Of a DNA stretch of 64,000 nucleotides, positions 24,592 through 34,254 are shown one piece after another. Position 1 is the first letter of the stretch, and every line of letters begins with the position of its first letter. Both the position numbers and the translations under genes were made by a program. The notes beneath the pieces are model-generated. The model saw nothing but the letters and a program-made list of their open reading frames with translations, ran no database searches and was not told the origin of the DNA. The stretch is taken from assembly GCA_023400235.1 (NCBI GenBank), contig JAEXFI010000050.1, positions 1-64,000 of the forward strand, given 5' to 3'. This DNA is from Bacillota bacterium. GTDB taxonomy: Bacteria > Bacillota > Clostridia > Acetivibrionales > DSM-1351.

Positions 24592-25767
24592 TTACCGGGT
24601 CATCAGGTTTCCAACCTGCACGCGTGCTGAACCGGCCTTCTCAATGTAACCCGGCATAAATTGTGCCAGGTGCTTGCTTATATCCTCCCGGGCATGGTTG
24701 AGCTCCTCATAGGCCAAAATCAGCTGTTCTGACTGCTCCAGCTTCTGGACGGGAAGAATATGACTGCCTTCACTGCCAAAAATGTCTTTTGCAATACCTC
24801 TGGCTTTAACGGAATAGCCAATAACCAGAGTGGGTACACACGTGGAGTAAGCTGCTATGGTTGCATGGGTACGTGCGCCGATAAATAATTTACAGCGGGA
24901 GATAAAACCCTTGAGCTCCATACAGTTGTAGCTGCCGTCCAGCAGCAGAACCCTTCCGGAGGTTTTGAACAGGTCGTACAGTCTGGACAGGGGAGCCATG
25001 TCATTGTCATGCTCCCAAAGAACATGGGGAACAAGCGCAATCTGGCTGTCGGTTGTAGCTATTATATGCTCTATGAGCTTTACATAACTCTTAAAGACAA
25101 TACCTCCGCTGGTCTCATTTTTCATGACAAGTGGACTGACATTGAGGCCTATGGTATTTCCCTCAGCAAACCCCTGAGGCAGGGGCAGGACTTTGGTATC
25201 CAGCGTGAACGCCGGGTCAGGCAGAAGAATGGTGTTGGTCAGGCCCTTGTCCAGAAATGCCTGATAGGTGATGCTCTCTCTTGCGATAATAAGGCTGTAC
25301 TTTTTCAGATCTGAGAGCATTTCTTCATTAATGGCAGCAGGCTCCACGGAACAACCCCAGAAAACAGTTTTGCTGCCTTTTCGGGCGGCAAGATTGTTTG
25401 TGTGGTAAATCCACCTTGGAATGCCATAGCAGTAGTTATCTCCTCCGATTGACAGACACAGGGTGTTTTCATCCAGGTTTTCCTCAATAGCCTTCTGAGA
25501 AAAGGAGAACAGGAAATCCTGCTTAAGCCGTAGCTTTCTTAGGCCTGCATCCATAAGTCTTATGGGATGCATACCTTCATAACGCTTATATGGTATAAAA
25601 TTCATATTAAAATCTGGGGCAAGAAAGTCAATGTCTTCCTGTAACCTGAAGGTAGCCAGATAAACTTCCGTATTGCGGGGGTTCAAGATTTTCATGGTGG
25701 ACCTTACAATGGCCTCACAACCATGATTTTTGCTGCCTGCGTGTGCATAGAGCAATAAACGCTTCAT
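24592..25767 (-). CDS. Polysaccharide pyruvyl transferase family protein
   Basis: A 391-residue enzyme of the CsaB/WcaK/AmsJ family, which transfers pyruvate from phosphoenolpyruvate to sugar residues as ketals. The signatures are YAHAGSKNHGCEAIVRS at the N-terminus, LSIGGDNYCYG near 102, and GARTHATIAAYSTCVPTLVIG near 296. AAGGAAAGG precedes the ATG. First gene of the operon, 76 bases after the promoter -10 box. Confidence 0.85.
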   Translation of the reverse strand: MKRLLLYAHAGSKNHGCEAIVRSTMKILNPRNTEVYLATFRLQEDIDFLAPDFNMNFIPYKRYEGMHPIRLMDAGLRKLRLKQDFLFSFSQKAIEENLDENTLCLSIGGDNYCYGIPRWIYHTNNLAARKGSKTVFWGCSVEPAAINEEMLSDLKKYSLIIARESITYQAFLDKGLTNTILLPDPAFTLDTKVLPLPQGFAEGNTIGLNVSPLVMKNETSGGIVFKSYVKLIEHIIATTDSQIALVPHVLWEHDNDMAPLSRLYDLFKTSGRVLLLDGSYNCMELKGFISRCKLFIGARTHATIAAYSTCVPTLVIGYSVKARGIAKDIFGSEGSHILPVQKLEQSEQLILAYEELNHAREDISKHLAQFMPGYIEKAGSARVQVGNLMTR

Positions 25768-25842
25768 ATTTAACCTTTCCTTCTTTACTATAATGTTGCC
25801 GAACTATGGTGTCTTTAATAAGGGACTGATGCCCGATAATTT

Positions 25843-25871
25843 ATTATACCCTCGGGTATTGAGGTTTACAA
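25843..25871 (-). promoter_or_regulatory. Promoter of the exopolysaccharide operon
   Basis: On the minus strand, TTGTAA (25871-25866), 17 bases, then TATAAT (25848-25843). Inverted CCCGA/TCGGG flanks the -10 box (25832-25836 with 25852-25856) and might be an operator or hairpin. Confidence 0.65.
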
Positions 25872-26019
25872 GTTTTCACCTTAAAAGAAAAAGAACTATT
25901 TGGCAACTTAATCATTATATTTAAGCAATTTTCTACCGATATACATTATTAAGCAAAGTAAATTAAATAGTATGTTATTATAGATGAAAACAGTTTTTGT
26001 CAAATGCTATGGAGGGCAC

Positions 26020-26652
26020 ATGTGGAAGTTATTTAGTAAAAAAAAGCCGGAGCCTCAATTGGATATGAAGGTGCTTTTTAAGAATGACATAACCTTGCTG
26101 ATTTTGGATGAAAGATGGAACGGTTTGTTTAAAAACATAGTGAAAACCGAAGAAATATCCCAATGTGAAAATGGCATCAAGGAACTCCTCAAGGAGCAAT
26201 CCAGGGTTATTTCCGAGTCCAAGGAGATTGCCGCAAGAAAAAAGGAGTGCATGGACAACATAATAAGACTTACCACTGAGGTGTTTGACAACAACAACCA
26301 GAATGCCCAAACTGAAATGCAGGAGTGCGAAAAGCAAATAATAGGCATCAATACCAGATTGACGGAAATAGAAGAAAGGCTGGCCGGCATACCAAAGGAA
26401 ATCAGACAGGTAAACCTTGAGCTTCTGGAGCATACAGTAAAACTGGTATATTTCTCAATAAGAGAGAATCAGGAGAGGGTTTCCCAGCTGGACAAGGAAA
26501 TTGCAGAGACAAAGGAAAAGCTTATAAAACTGGTGGATGAAAGGGAACTAAGAGCCCAGGATGATACCGATACATACTCATATTTCCACGATCTTCTGGG
26601 AGGAGATCAGCTGCAGAAGCTGGATGAGGTCTATTTCAGCACAAGAGAATAG
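26020..26652 (+). CDS. Coiled-coil protein, unknown function
   Basis: A 210-residue cytosolic, highly charged protein. Long helices with heptad patterning run from about residue 40 to 180, including IKELLKEQSRVISESKEIAA and ITGINTRLTEIEERLAG-like segments. GGAGGG lies just before the ATG at 26020; the in-frame ATG at 25984 has no ribosome site. It ends 45 bases before nnr and may share its transcript. No family recognised. Confidence 0.65.
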   Translation: MWKLFSKKKPEPQLDMKVLFKNDITLLILDERWNGLFKNIVKTEEISQCENGIKELLKEQSRVISESKEIAARKKECMDNIIRLTTEVFDNNNQNAQTEMQECEKQIIGINTRLTEIEERLAGIPKEIRQVNLELLEHTVKLVYFSIRENQERVSQLDKEIAETKEKLIKLVDERELRAQDDTDTYSYFHDLLGGDQLQKLDEVYFSTRE

Positions 26653-26697
26653 CCATTTGTCCTGCAGTATGAATTGTAAATGAGAGGAGTTGCGGTT

Positions 26698-28248
26698 GTG
26701 AAAGCGGTTACAGGTGCCCAAATGGGCGAAATAGATAAATACTCCATAGAAAAGATGGGCATTCCGGGCATTGTACTAATGGAAAATGCAGCCTTGAAAA
26801 TTGTTAAGCATGTAAATATGTTTTTCACGGAAGGGAAGGCTTCGCAGAATACGGTGGTTATTATTGCGGGAAAAGGCAACAATGCGGGGGATGCGTATGC
26901 AGTGTCACGACACCTGATGATAGAGGGCTATGACGTCATTACTTACAGCCTCTTTGACAGTGCATTTCTTATGGGAGATGCAAAGCTCAATCATGATATG
27001 GCAAAAAGACTTGGGGCTGATATGAGAAGACTGGAGGATATCTCTGAGCTTGGGGGATTCTCAGAGGCACTGGGGAAGGCTTCCATAGTCATAGACGGGA
27101 TTTTCGGTACTGGCTTCAAAGGTGTGGTCAAGGGCTTTATAGCAGACGTTATGAACACAATAAACTCACATTCCAAATTCATACTTTCCATAGACATTGC
27201 CTCAGGAACAGAAGCAGCTACAGGAAAGGTTTCGGACACCTGTATCAAGGCACACAAGACAGTTGCCTTTAAGCTGCCCAAGATAGGACAGTTGATTTAT
27301 CCGGGAGCGGAATATGCCGGTGAACTGGTGGTGGAAAGCATATCCATGCCTCAGGAGTCCCTGGACAGTGTGGAAATAAACACTTTTCTCACCGACCGGC
27401 AGACTGTAAGAGCTTTTATGCCTGTGCGGGCTGCCGATGCCAACAAGGGCAGCTGCGGAAAAGTAGCCGTGGTGACAGGTTCCCAGGGCATGGCCGGTTC
27501 TGGTTGTCTGGCTTCAAGGGCCTGCCTCAGAACGGGCTCAGGCCTGGTATATGTGGCGGCACCCCGGAGCCTGCTGGGCATATACCAGTGCGTGGTACCG
27601 GAAGCTGTGGGGGTGGGGCTGGCGGAGTATAACGGAGTTCTCGGACCTGATAGCGTTGACGGCATAACAGGCTTGTTGAAAAAATGCAATGCTGCGGTGA
27701 TCGGACCGGGACTTTCTTCCAACGAAAGCATATACCCTGTAATAAAGGCTCTCTCTGAAAAGATTGCTGTACCTGTGGTGCTGGATGCAGATGCATTAAA
27801 TGCCCTGGCGGCTGACACGGGTATCCTGGGAAGCTTTAAAAAGCAGGTGGTAATAACTCCCCATCCGGGAGAAATGGCAAGGCTGACGGGCCTGGACACC
27901 GGTTATATTCAGAGGAACAGGCTGGAGGTAGCACGGAAGTTTTCCAGACTGTGGGGAGTGACCCTTGTGCTAAAGGGAGCAAAGACAATAATAGCGGACA
28001 GCCATGGGACCGCATATATCAATCCCACAGGCAATGCGGGCATGGCTACCGCAGGCAGCGGAGATTCCCTGTCCGGCATAATTGCCTCTCTTATGGGGCA
28101 GGGAGCAGGAGCTTTTGAAGCTGCTGTGGCGGGAGTATACCTTCATGGTCTGGCGGGGGATATCTCCTCCGGTGAAAAGGGAGAATACGGCCTGACTGCC
28201 ATGGATATTGTGGAAAATATACCAGGTGCAATAAAAATAACAATATAA
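26698..28248 (+). CDS. nnr: Bifunctional NAD(P)H-hydrate epimerase / ADP-dependent dehydratase
   Basis: A 516-residue repair enzyme for hydrated NADH/NADPH. The YjeF_N epimerase domain (about 1-215) contains GIPGIVLMENAA and IAGKGNNAGDAY near 57. The ribokinase-like dehydratase domain (about 240-515) shows VTGSQGMAGSGCLASRA, VIGPGLSS near 338, ITPHPGEMARL near 386, and the active-site ATAGSGDSLSGIIASL near 450. The start is GTG at 26698, 8 bases after GAGGAG. An ATG at 26680 overlaps that site. Confidence 0.93.
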   Translation: MKAVTGAQMGEIDKYSIEKMGIPGIVLMENAALKIVKHVNMFFTEGKASQNTVVIIAGKGNNAGDAYAVSRHLMIEGYDVITYSLFDSAFLMGDAKLNHDMAKRLGADMRRLEDISELGGFSEALGKASIVIDGIFGTGFKGVVKGFIADVMNTINSHSKFILSIDIASGTEAATGKVSDTCIKAHKTVAFKLPKIGQLIYPGAEYAGELVVESISMPQESLDSVEINTFLTDRQTVRAFMPVRAADANKGSCGKVAVVTGSQGMAGSGCLASRACLRTGSGLVYVAAPRSLLGIYQCVVPEAVGVGLAEYNGVLGPDSVDGITGLLKKCNAAVIGPGLSSNESIYPVIKALSEKIAVPVVLDADALNALAADTGILGSFKKQVVITPHPGEMARLTGLDTGYIQRNRLEVARKFSRLWGVTLVLKGAKTIIADSHGTAYINPTGNAGMATAGSGDSLSGIIASLMGQGAGAFEAAVAGVYLHGLAGDISSGEKGEYGLTAMDIVENIPGAIKITI

Positions 28249-28524
28249 TCTGCGGATTCAAAAAACTATCCAAATTATGTGCCGGGATTTACGGAATGTA
28301 GTACTAGTGGGTGACATTTGGAGGGAATAAGCATATTAATATAATATAGCTGTTTGAACAGTTGAAAATAAAGTGATAGTATTTTTAATGAGGAATGTTT
28401 TTAAAGTAAACAGAATTTGGTTATACTAGAGAGAGAAACAAGTGCTGTATTTTATCCTGTCTTATGCCGGCGAAGCTTTCACAGTCGGCAGTGGATCGGC
28501 ACCGGGGTACACACGGAGGTTAAA

Positions 28525-29694
28525 ATGGAATATAAACTAAATAGAGCGTGGGCTGAGATCAATCTTGACAACATCGCTCATAATATTCGTGAGATCAGAA
28601 GAATAACCAACAAGAGCGCTGAGATTATGGGGGTAGTCAAGGCGGATGCATACGGGCATGGAGTAATGGAGGTGGCAAGGACTCTCCTGGAAAACGGTGT
28701 GACAAGGCTGGCGGTATCTATGCTGGATGAGGCCATTCAGCTACGGAAGCAGGGAATAGACGTACCAATACTTATTTTAGGCTATACCGACCCTATAAGG
28801 GTAAGTGAAATTATTGAAAATGATGTAACTCAATCGGTATTCAGCCATGAATTGGCTCAGGCACTTTCTGATGAAGCGGTTAAGCAGGGACGCAAGGTTA
28901 AAATCCACATAAAAATTGACACGGGCATGTCCAGAATCGGATTTTTACCCGGATACAGTGCAGTTAAGAATGTTATAGAAATAAGCCGTCTGCCAAACAT
29001 AATTATTGAAGGATTATTTACTCACTTTGCAACCGCAGATGAAAAAAACAGGGAATTTACAATATCTCAGTTTGAGCGTTTTATGAGTATATGCTATGAG
29101 CTTCAGAGAATAGGAATACATATCCCAGTCAAGCATTGTGCAAACAGTGCCGGAATTATAGAATATCCCGAAATGCATCTGGATATGGTTCGTCCGGGTA
29201 TTATTCAATATGGAATGTACCCATCTGAAGAAGTAGACAAATCCAAAATTCTTCTTAAACCTGCGATGACGTTAAAGGCTAATGTAATTCTTGTAAAAGA
29301 GGTGGAAAAAGATACAGCCATAAGTTATGGAAGAATATTCACAACTTCCAGGACTTCCACCATTGCAACCATACCCATAGGCTATGCGGACGGATACATG
29401 CGGATGCTGAGCAATAAGGGCAGGGTGCTTATTCATGGACAATATGCCCCTGTAGTAGGGAGGATATGCATGGACCAGTGCATGGTAGATGTTACCGATT
29501 TGACTGAAACGGTGGAGGTTGGTGATGAAGTTGTCCTTGTGGGAGAACAGGGAGGAAATGAGATAACGGCGGAGGCCGTTGCCTGCTCTATTGGTATGAT
29601 AAATTACGAGCTGGTGTGTATTGTGGGCAAAAGAATACCAAGGGCTTTTATAAAGGATGGAAGGATTTCAAAGATTCTCAATTACTTGATATGA
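28525..29694 (+). CDS. alr: Alanine racemase
   Basis: A 389-residue PLP enzyme that makes D-alanine for peptidoglycan. The lysine that binds PLP is K39 in VVKADAYGHG; the second catalytic tyrosine is in AISYGRIFTT near 270. GMSRIGF near 140 and GRICMDQCMVDVTDL near 310 are also typical. GGAGG is 5 bases before the ATG at 28525; the 36 codons upstream are leader. It is followed within 220 bases by EndoAI/EndoA, the same order as in Bacillus. Confidence 0.95.
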   Translation: MEYKLNRAWAEINLDNIAHNIREIRRITNKSAEIMGVVKADAYGHGVMEVARTLLENGVTRLAVSMLDEAIQLRKQGIDVPILILGYTDPIRVSEIIENDVTQSVFSHELAQALSDEAVKQGRKVKIHIKIDTGMSRIGFLPGYSAVKNVIEISRLPNIIIEGLFTHFATADEKNREFTISQFERFMSICYELQRIGIHIPVKHCANSAGIIEYPEMHLDMVRPGIIQYGMYPSEEVDKSKILLKPAMTLKANVILVKEVEKDTAISYGRIFTTSRTSTIATIPIGYADGYMRMLSNKGRVLIHGQYAPVVGRICMDQCMVDVTDLTETVEVGDEVVLVGEQGGNEITAEAVACSIGMINYELVCIVGKRIPRAFIKDGRISKILNYLI

Positions 29695-29728
29695 GCGGGT
29701 TTTAGCATGATAGTAACATAAACTTAAT

Positions 29729-29758
29729 TTGACCGGGTATTTGGTGGGGTATTATAAT
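29729..29758 (+). promoter_or_regulatory. Promoter upstream of EndoAI/EndoA
   Basis: TTGACC (29729-29734), 18 bases, TATAAT (29753-29758). It lies between alr and the antitoxin gene, giving a leader of about 140 bases. Confidence 0.6.
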
Positions 29759-29907
29759 ATTGCTATACGTGTGCATTGAAATTCCATGAGATTTGTTAAT
29801 GAACAGGCATTGGAATATTATAGATATAGAGAAAAGCTTATTAAGAAACGATTGAATGATGAAGCTGAGGTCGTTATTTGTCGTTCTGAGAAGTGGGGGT
29901 AAATAAG

Positions 29908-30192
29908 TTGGCTCAATATAAAAAGATAATGGTTAGCGTGCCGGACAACTTACTTGAAGAATTGGATATCATTGTGTCAAATGAAAAAACAAACAGAAGT
30001 ATGCTTGTCAGGGAAGCAATGAGTCTTTATATTAGAGAAAAACACAGGGTTGAATTGAGGGATAAAATGAAAAGAGGTTACGAAGAGATGGCTGAAATAA
30101 ATCTGAGGCTTGCTGAGGGTTGCCTTGGAGCTGACAACGATCAGCAGCGTATATATGAGGAAAGGCTTGGGGAGATGGAGGAAACGTGGTAA
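29908..30192 (+). CDS. ndoAI: Antitoxin EndoAI (MazE-type, ribbon-helix-helix)
   Basis: A 94-residue antitoxin. The N-terminal ribbon-helix-helix (KIMVSVPDNLLEELD, NRSMLVREAMSLYI) binds DNA, and the acidic C-terminal tail would cover the toxin. The TTG at 29908 follows a GGGGGT-type site at normal spacing; the GTG at 29893 would itself lie over that site. Its stop overlaps the toxin start by 7 bases, so toxin and antitoxin are translationally coupled and autoregulation is likely. Confidence 0.88.
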   Translation: MAQYKKIMVSVPDNLLEELDIIVSNEKTNRSMLVREAMSLYIREKHRVELRDKMKRGYEEMAEINLRLAEGCLGADNDQQRIYEERLGEMEETW

Positions 30193-30536
30193 TAAAAAGA
30201 GGAGACATATATTATGCAGATCTGAGCCCTGTAATAGGCTCGGAACAGGGCGGTGTCAGACCTGTACTGATTGTACAGAATGATATCGGTAACAAATATA
30301 GTCCAACTGTGATTGCAGCAGCAATTACTTCTCAGATAAATAAAGCAAAGCTGCCTACTCATATAGAAATAGGAGCTTTGGAATATGGTCTTGCAAAGGA
30401 TTCGGTTATTTTGCTCGAACAGATAAGAACTATAGACAAGAAGCGCCTGAGAGAGAAAATAGGGCACCTTGATGAAGAACTTATGGATAAAGTAAACAAC
30501 GCTCTTGAGGTCAGTTTTGGGCTGTCAGAGATATAA
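30186..30536 (+). CDS. ndoA: mRNA interferase EndoA (MazF family)
   Basis: A 116-residue endoribonuclease that cleaves mRNA at a short motif (UACAU in Bacillus; specificity here not tested). The start VIKRGDIYYADLSPV, GSEQGGVRPVLIVQND and DSVILLEQIRTIDK are near-identical to the Bacillus/Clostridium EndoA type, with the catalytic R and T retained. GGAGG lies 4 bases before the GTG start, inside the antitoxin gene. Confidence 0.95.
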   Translation: MVIKRGDIYYADLSPVIGSEQGGVRPVLIVQNDIGNKYSPTVIAAAITSQINKAKLPTHIEIGALEYGLAKDSVILLEQIRTIDKKRLREKIGHLDEELMDKVNNALEVSFGLSEI

Positions 30537-30602
30537 TATGAACAAAGCCTTGTTCGGAGACGGGTAAGCCATGAAAATCTGAAAACACAAATGGAGGTTG
30601 GG

Positions 30603-31163
30603 ATGAAAAAACTAAAGAGTCTGATAAAAAGGAAACATGTTATCGTTTTATCTGCATTTGCGTGCAGCCTTGTTCTGTTGCAGCTTGCGCCGGCAGCCAG
30701 GGCGGAGACAGGTGGAGGGCAAAGCATATATGATTCCACTTACATAGACAAATTGGAGTCCGGCTTGAAAAGTCTGATTCAAAGCACAAGGGAGGATTTG
30801 CAGAAGCAAATAACAGCCTCCTCCTCTCAGGCTGATCTGGAGAAGAAGCTCAGTGATACCCAGAAGGAACTGGCGGCATTGAAGGAAAGCATGGTATTCA
30901 AGGTTGTTAAGCTGCCTGCCGGCAAAATACTTCTGGGCGGCAACAGTACCGAAATTATTTTAAGAACCAAAAGCGGGGCTACTGCATACATAGAAAAGAC
31001 AGCAAGCGGTGGATTGTCAAACCTCATATCGGGTAAAGACCATAAAAACGGAGAGGTCATACCCGACAACCAGCTGCTGCTTGTTCCAAACGGTGACGGA
31101 AGAGGAATTAAAGCTTCCAAGGAATCCTACATAATGGTTAAAGGTGAGTACACAATAAAATAG
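30603..31163 (+). CDS. Exported coiled-coil protein, unknown
   Basis: A 186-residue protein with a basic N-terminus (KKLKSLIKRKH), a hydrophobic signal segment (about 14-33) ending at AARAE, a coiled coil (about 45-100) and a beta-rich C-terminal domain (about 103-186) starting FKVVKLPAGKILLGGNST. GGAGG is 5 bases before the ATG at 30603. A terminator follows at once. No family recognised; an envelope role is inferred from export. Confidence 0.65.
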   Translation: MKKLKSLIKRKHVIVLSAFACSLVLLQLAPAARAETGGGQSIYDSTYIDKLESGLKSLIQSTREDLQKQITASSSQADLEKKLSDTQKELAALKESMVFKVVKLPAGKILLGGNSTEIILRTKSGATAYIEKTASGGLSNLISGKDHKNGEVIPDNQLLLVPNGDGRGIKASKESYIMVKGEYTIK

Positions 31164-31170
31164 ATTTATT

Positions 31171-31206
31171 CATATCAGGATATTAACCTATTCTGATATG
31201 ATTTTT
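31171..31206 (+). terminator. Terminator
   Basis: CATATCAG (31171-31178) pairs with CTGATATG (31193-31200), followed by ATTTTTG. It ends the exported coiled-coil gene. Confidence 0.65.
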
Positions 31207-31393
31207 GAGAGTATAGTAATATATATATTTCTTGGCAGTATTATAAATAAAAGGGAGCCTGATGACGATATATCATTAAGCTTCTTTTTTGCATGCTGGA
31301 CATCAGTATAAAATGTCCGGATGCAATATATATCTGATGTATATTATGCCATACCTTTAAAGGCAGAAGAATTTTGTGAAAAGGAAAAATCTG

Positions 31394-33271
31394 ATGAACA
31401 ATATGAATCAGAAAAAAACGACTCGGCAAAAAAGAATGGATATACTTGTAAGGCTGGCTTTAATTCTGGCAGCAGTTATGATTTTATTCTTTTTCGTGGT
31501 TAAACCCATGCTCAAAAAAGATTATTATTTTGAGGCAGGAGAGGATTACAAATTTGATAATCTTGGTGCCGGCAGCCATAAGGACAGCTTTGAGGTGGCA
31601 GTTGCGGGCGATGGAATTGATGCCGTCAGCAGTGCGTTAGGGGCTGCGGGGGTGGGTGCCAAAACACTGCTCATATGGCAGGCTCCAGATTTTGAAAGTG
31701 CATTTAAAAGCACGCTGGATGTTAACTGGGCAGACGATTACACTCCCACCGGCAACAGCGTCAGCTCGGATTTGTTTAAGGAGTTGCGCTACAAATCCGG
31801 TGAAGGCTCCAATCTTGATAATTATATAAGTGAAATTAAGAAGCTGGTTTCTGAGCAAAAGAAGCTTACGATATTGTTTGATGCAAAAATCAGCAATGTA
31901 AGCCTGAGGGAAGGCAAGCTGACCGGACTGGAGGTTAAAACCCCGTCAGAAACCAGGAACATTGAGGCATTCAGGTATATTGATGCAAGCCGGTTGGGGG
32001 ATTTGCTGCTAAGGTGCGGAACCCCATATACAAGAGGCTATGAGGATATTGGCATCAATGGCCTGTATCAGCCTGTCCAGCTGAATTTTACAGTTGCAGG
32101 AGTAGATTATGCAAAAATACAGGAACTGCTCCGCAAGCAAAGTTTTCTTATAAGCTATTACATCAAGGAATATACTACCGGAGACAGAAATATTCGTATT
32201 TCAGGACTCAATGCTGCAGACCAGGGGAACGGCAAGGTTGTCATACAAGCTGTAAATGTGGATAACCTTGACCTGTCAGATGAAAAAAAGGTCAAAGCAG
32301 CCTATGACAAAGCAAAAAAGGAATGTCAGGATTTTTATATTTATATCAAGGCCAATCTGGAGGAATTTAAGGATTCCTCGGAAATGACTGTGGCGGAGGA
32401 ATTTGTCATGCCGTCGCCCTATCATTTCAAGGGCAGGTACACAATGACCCTGAGTGATGTGCTTACCGGCAAAAGATATACCGACAGGATAAGTACGGCT
32501 TCTAAACCCGTAACCTTTACCATGGATGACGGCAACAGGTATGTGCTCTGCAACCCCAAGACCTTCTATATTCCGCTGGGTTCCATAATACCGGAAGGAC
32601 TGGACAACGTACTTATGACCGGGGACAAGATATCCGCCTCATCCCTGATACAGACAGCTATCGGTTCAAATTCCAGCAAGACCGGCAACGGGTACGCCGC
32701 AGGTATTATTGCCGCATACAGCATCTCAAGAGACATGGAAATACCCATGCTTATTGAAGACAGGAATCTGGACACCCAGGAGGACATAGAAAAAATACTG
32801 AGAAAAATGGGCATATACATGTCTGACATAAAGGAAGATGTGAAAAGCATCACGGGCAACTGGAGCTATACATATGCTGAAAAGCTTATAAACCTGGGCC
32901 TGCTCAGCGGCGGAATAACCAACGATTACAAATATGGGAAGGAAGCCAGGGAAAAGGATCTGGCCTATATTATTTTAAATGGTGTTCCGAGAGTAAATGA
33001 GGCAGCTTATAATTACAGCTTTGATGCGGCTGTCAGAAAATATATAACAGATGAGCCTCTAAAAAAGGAGAATTTCGGACGTATTCTGCTGGAACTCACC
33101 GGCAAAAAGACAGCTGTTAGCGGGAGTTATTATGAAGAAGCCTGTAAATCAGGACTTATAGATGATACCCTGCAAAAGCAATTGAAAAACTCAAATGTGC
33201 TTTTGATGTCGGATGTTTACTATGGGGCGGTAAAGCTGCTTGAGAGGCTGACAGGAAGGGCAGTTAAATAA
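31394..33271 (+). CDS. Membrane-anchored FAD-dependent oxidoreductase-like protein
   Basis: A 625-residue protein. A basic N-terminus and one transmembrane helix (about 17-36) predict that the body lies outside the membrane. A FAD_oxidored-like domain follows, but the dinucleotide motif is degenerate: VAGDGIDAVSSALGAAGVGA near 60 in place of GGGPAG. Later segments RYIDASRLGDLLLRCG near 200 and FYIPLGSIIPEGLDNVLMTG near 395 match the family. The C-terminal 150 residues hold SLH-like helices (ITGNWSYTYAEKLINLGL). Enzymatic activity is uncertain. ATG at 31394 is chosen for AAGGA with 8-base spacing. Confidence 0.7.
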   Translation: MNNMNQKKTTRQKRMDILVRLALILAAVMILFFFVVKPMLKKDYYFEAGEDYKFDNLGAGSHKDSFEVAVAGDGIDAVSSALGAAGVGAKTLLIWQAPDFESAFKSTLDVNWADDYTPTGNSVSSDLFKELRYKSGEGSNLDNYISEIKKLVSEQKKLTILFDAKISNVSLREGKLTGLEVKTPSETRNIEAFRYIDASRLGDLLLRCGTPYTRGYEDIGINGLYQPVQLNFTVAGVDYAKIQELLRKQSFLISYYIKEYTTGDRNIRISGLNAADQGNGKVVIQAVNVDNLDLSDEKKVKAAYDKAKKECQDFYIYIKANLEEFKDSSEMTVAEEFVMPSPYHFKGRYTMTLSDVLTGKRYTDRISTASKPVTFTMDDGNRYVLCNPKTFYIPLGSIIPEGLDNVLMTGDKISASSLIQTAIGSNSSKTGNGYAAGIIAAYSISRDMEIPMLIEDRNLDTQEDIEKILRKMGIYMSDIKEDVKSITGNWSYTYAEKLINLGLLSGGITNDYKYGKEAREKDLAYIILNGVPRVNEAAYNYSFDAAVRKYITDEPLKKENFGRILLELTGKKTAVSGSYYEEACKSGLIDDTLQKQLKNSNVLLMSDVYYGAVKLLERLTGRAVK

Positions 33272-33300
33272 TATCCGGAGCAGATGGCACCGGATATTAT
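33268..33300. terminator. Bidirectional terminator between convergent genes
   Basis: ATAATATCCGG (33268-33278) pairs perfectly with CCGGATATTAT (33290-33300). It overlaps the stop of the FAD protein gene and lies 10 bases beyond the WecB/TagA/CpsF gene. T-runs are short. Confidence 0.55.
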
Positions 33301-33309
33301 CAGTTGTAA

Positions 33310-34047
33310 CTATTTCACCAATCCCATTCTTATTCCAAGAACGTGAAGTATAAATTTAGGCAGCCTCAACATTCTCTTAAAACGCCAGGGCTCCTTATAA
33401 AGCCTGTATAACCATTCCAGCCCGTGGTTCCTGAAAAAATCCGGAGCAAGCTTTACATTTCCCGCCAGGACATCCATGGTGCCGCCCACTCCAAGGGAAG
33501 CCTTAACCTTCAAACGGTGCTTGTTTTCAGTAATCCACAGTTCCTGCTTTGGAGCGCCAAGGCAGACCAGAAGCACCTCTGCGCCGGAATTGTTTATATC
33601 CTCTATTATTGAGGCCTCGTCGTCACTTGTAAAATATCCGTTCCTGGTGCCGACTATTTCCGCACCAGGATAGTCGCATATGATATTGGCATTGGCTTTT
33701 TCAGCTATTCCGGGCTTGCCTCCGAAAAGATAGAACTTCACAGGCCTCTGGGCAGATGCCTCCAAAAGCTTCTTTACAAGGTCAAAGCCCGAAACCTTTT
33801 CGGTGACCTCCTTGCCCAGCAGCCTTGATGCAAGTACTACACCCGCACCATCGGCAACAAGCATGTCTGCGCCGTTAAGTATGGCCTTCATATTTTTATC
33901 TGTTATCCCGTCCATCATAATTTCTGCATTGGGAGTAAAGACAGAATGGTTTTCATCAGAGGAGATAAATTCATATATTCTTTCTACAGCCTGCTCCATT
34001 GAAACATCGTCAAGATTTATTCCTGCTATTTCAACAATCTTTCTCAT
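33310..34047 (-). CDS. WecB/TagA/CpsF family glycosyltransferase
   Basis: A 245-residue GT26 enzyme. In Bacillus, TagA adds N-acetylmannosamine to the lipid-linked GlcNAc in wall teichoic acid linkage-unit synthesis. Typical motifs are FTPNAEIMMDG near 37, ADGAGVVLASRLLG near 65, FYLFGGKPGIAEKA near 104, VCLGAPKQELWI near 160 and GVGGTMDVLAGNVKLAP near 185. No other teichoic acid genes adjoin, so the product could be another glycopolymer. A GGAGG lies 13 bases upstream of the ATG, a long spacing. Confidence 0.85.
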   Translation of the reverse strand: MRKIVEIAGINLDDVSMEQAVERIYEFISSDENHSVFTPNAEIMMDGITDKNMKAILNGADMLVADGAGVVLASRLLGKEVTEKVSGFDLVKKLLEASAQRPVKFYLFGGKPGIAEKANANIICDYPGAEIVGTRNGYFTSDDEASIIEDINNSGAEVLLVCLGAPKQELWITENKHRLKVKASLGVGGTMDVLAGNVKLAPDFFRNHGLEWLYRLYKEPWRFKRMLRLPKFILHVLGIRMGLVK

Positions 34048-34254
34048 ATAGATTACATTGCCTCCAAGCTACTGTGGGTGAGAGCACTGTGACAGCCCTG
34101 ACCGCTAGAACATTCCTCTACAGTTTAAAATATACAATTTTATTTGTCAATGAATATGGCAAATGTAATAAAGCTGTATAAAATACTGGAAAATGTAACC
34201 ATCAAAGACTATGAATACCCGAAGAGAAATTAAAGTACTATAATATTGTTGATA

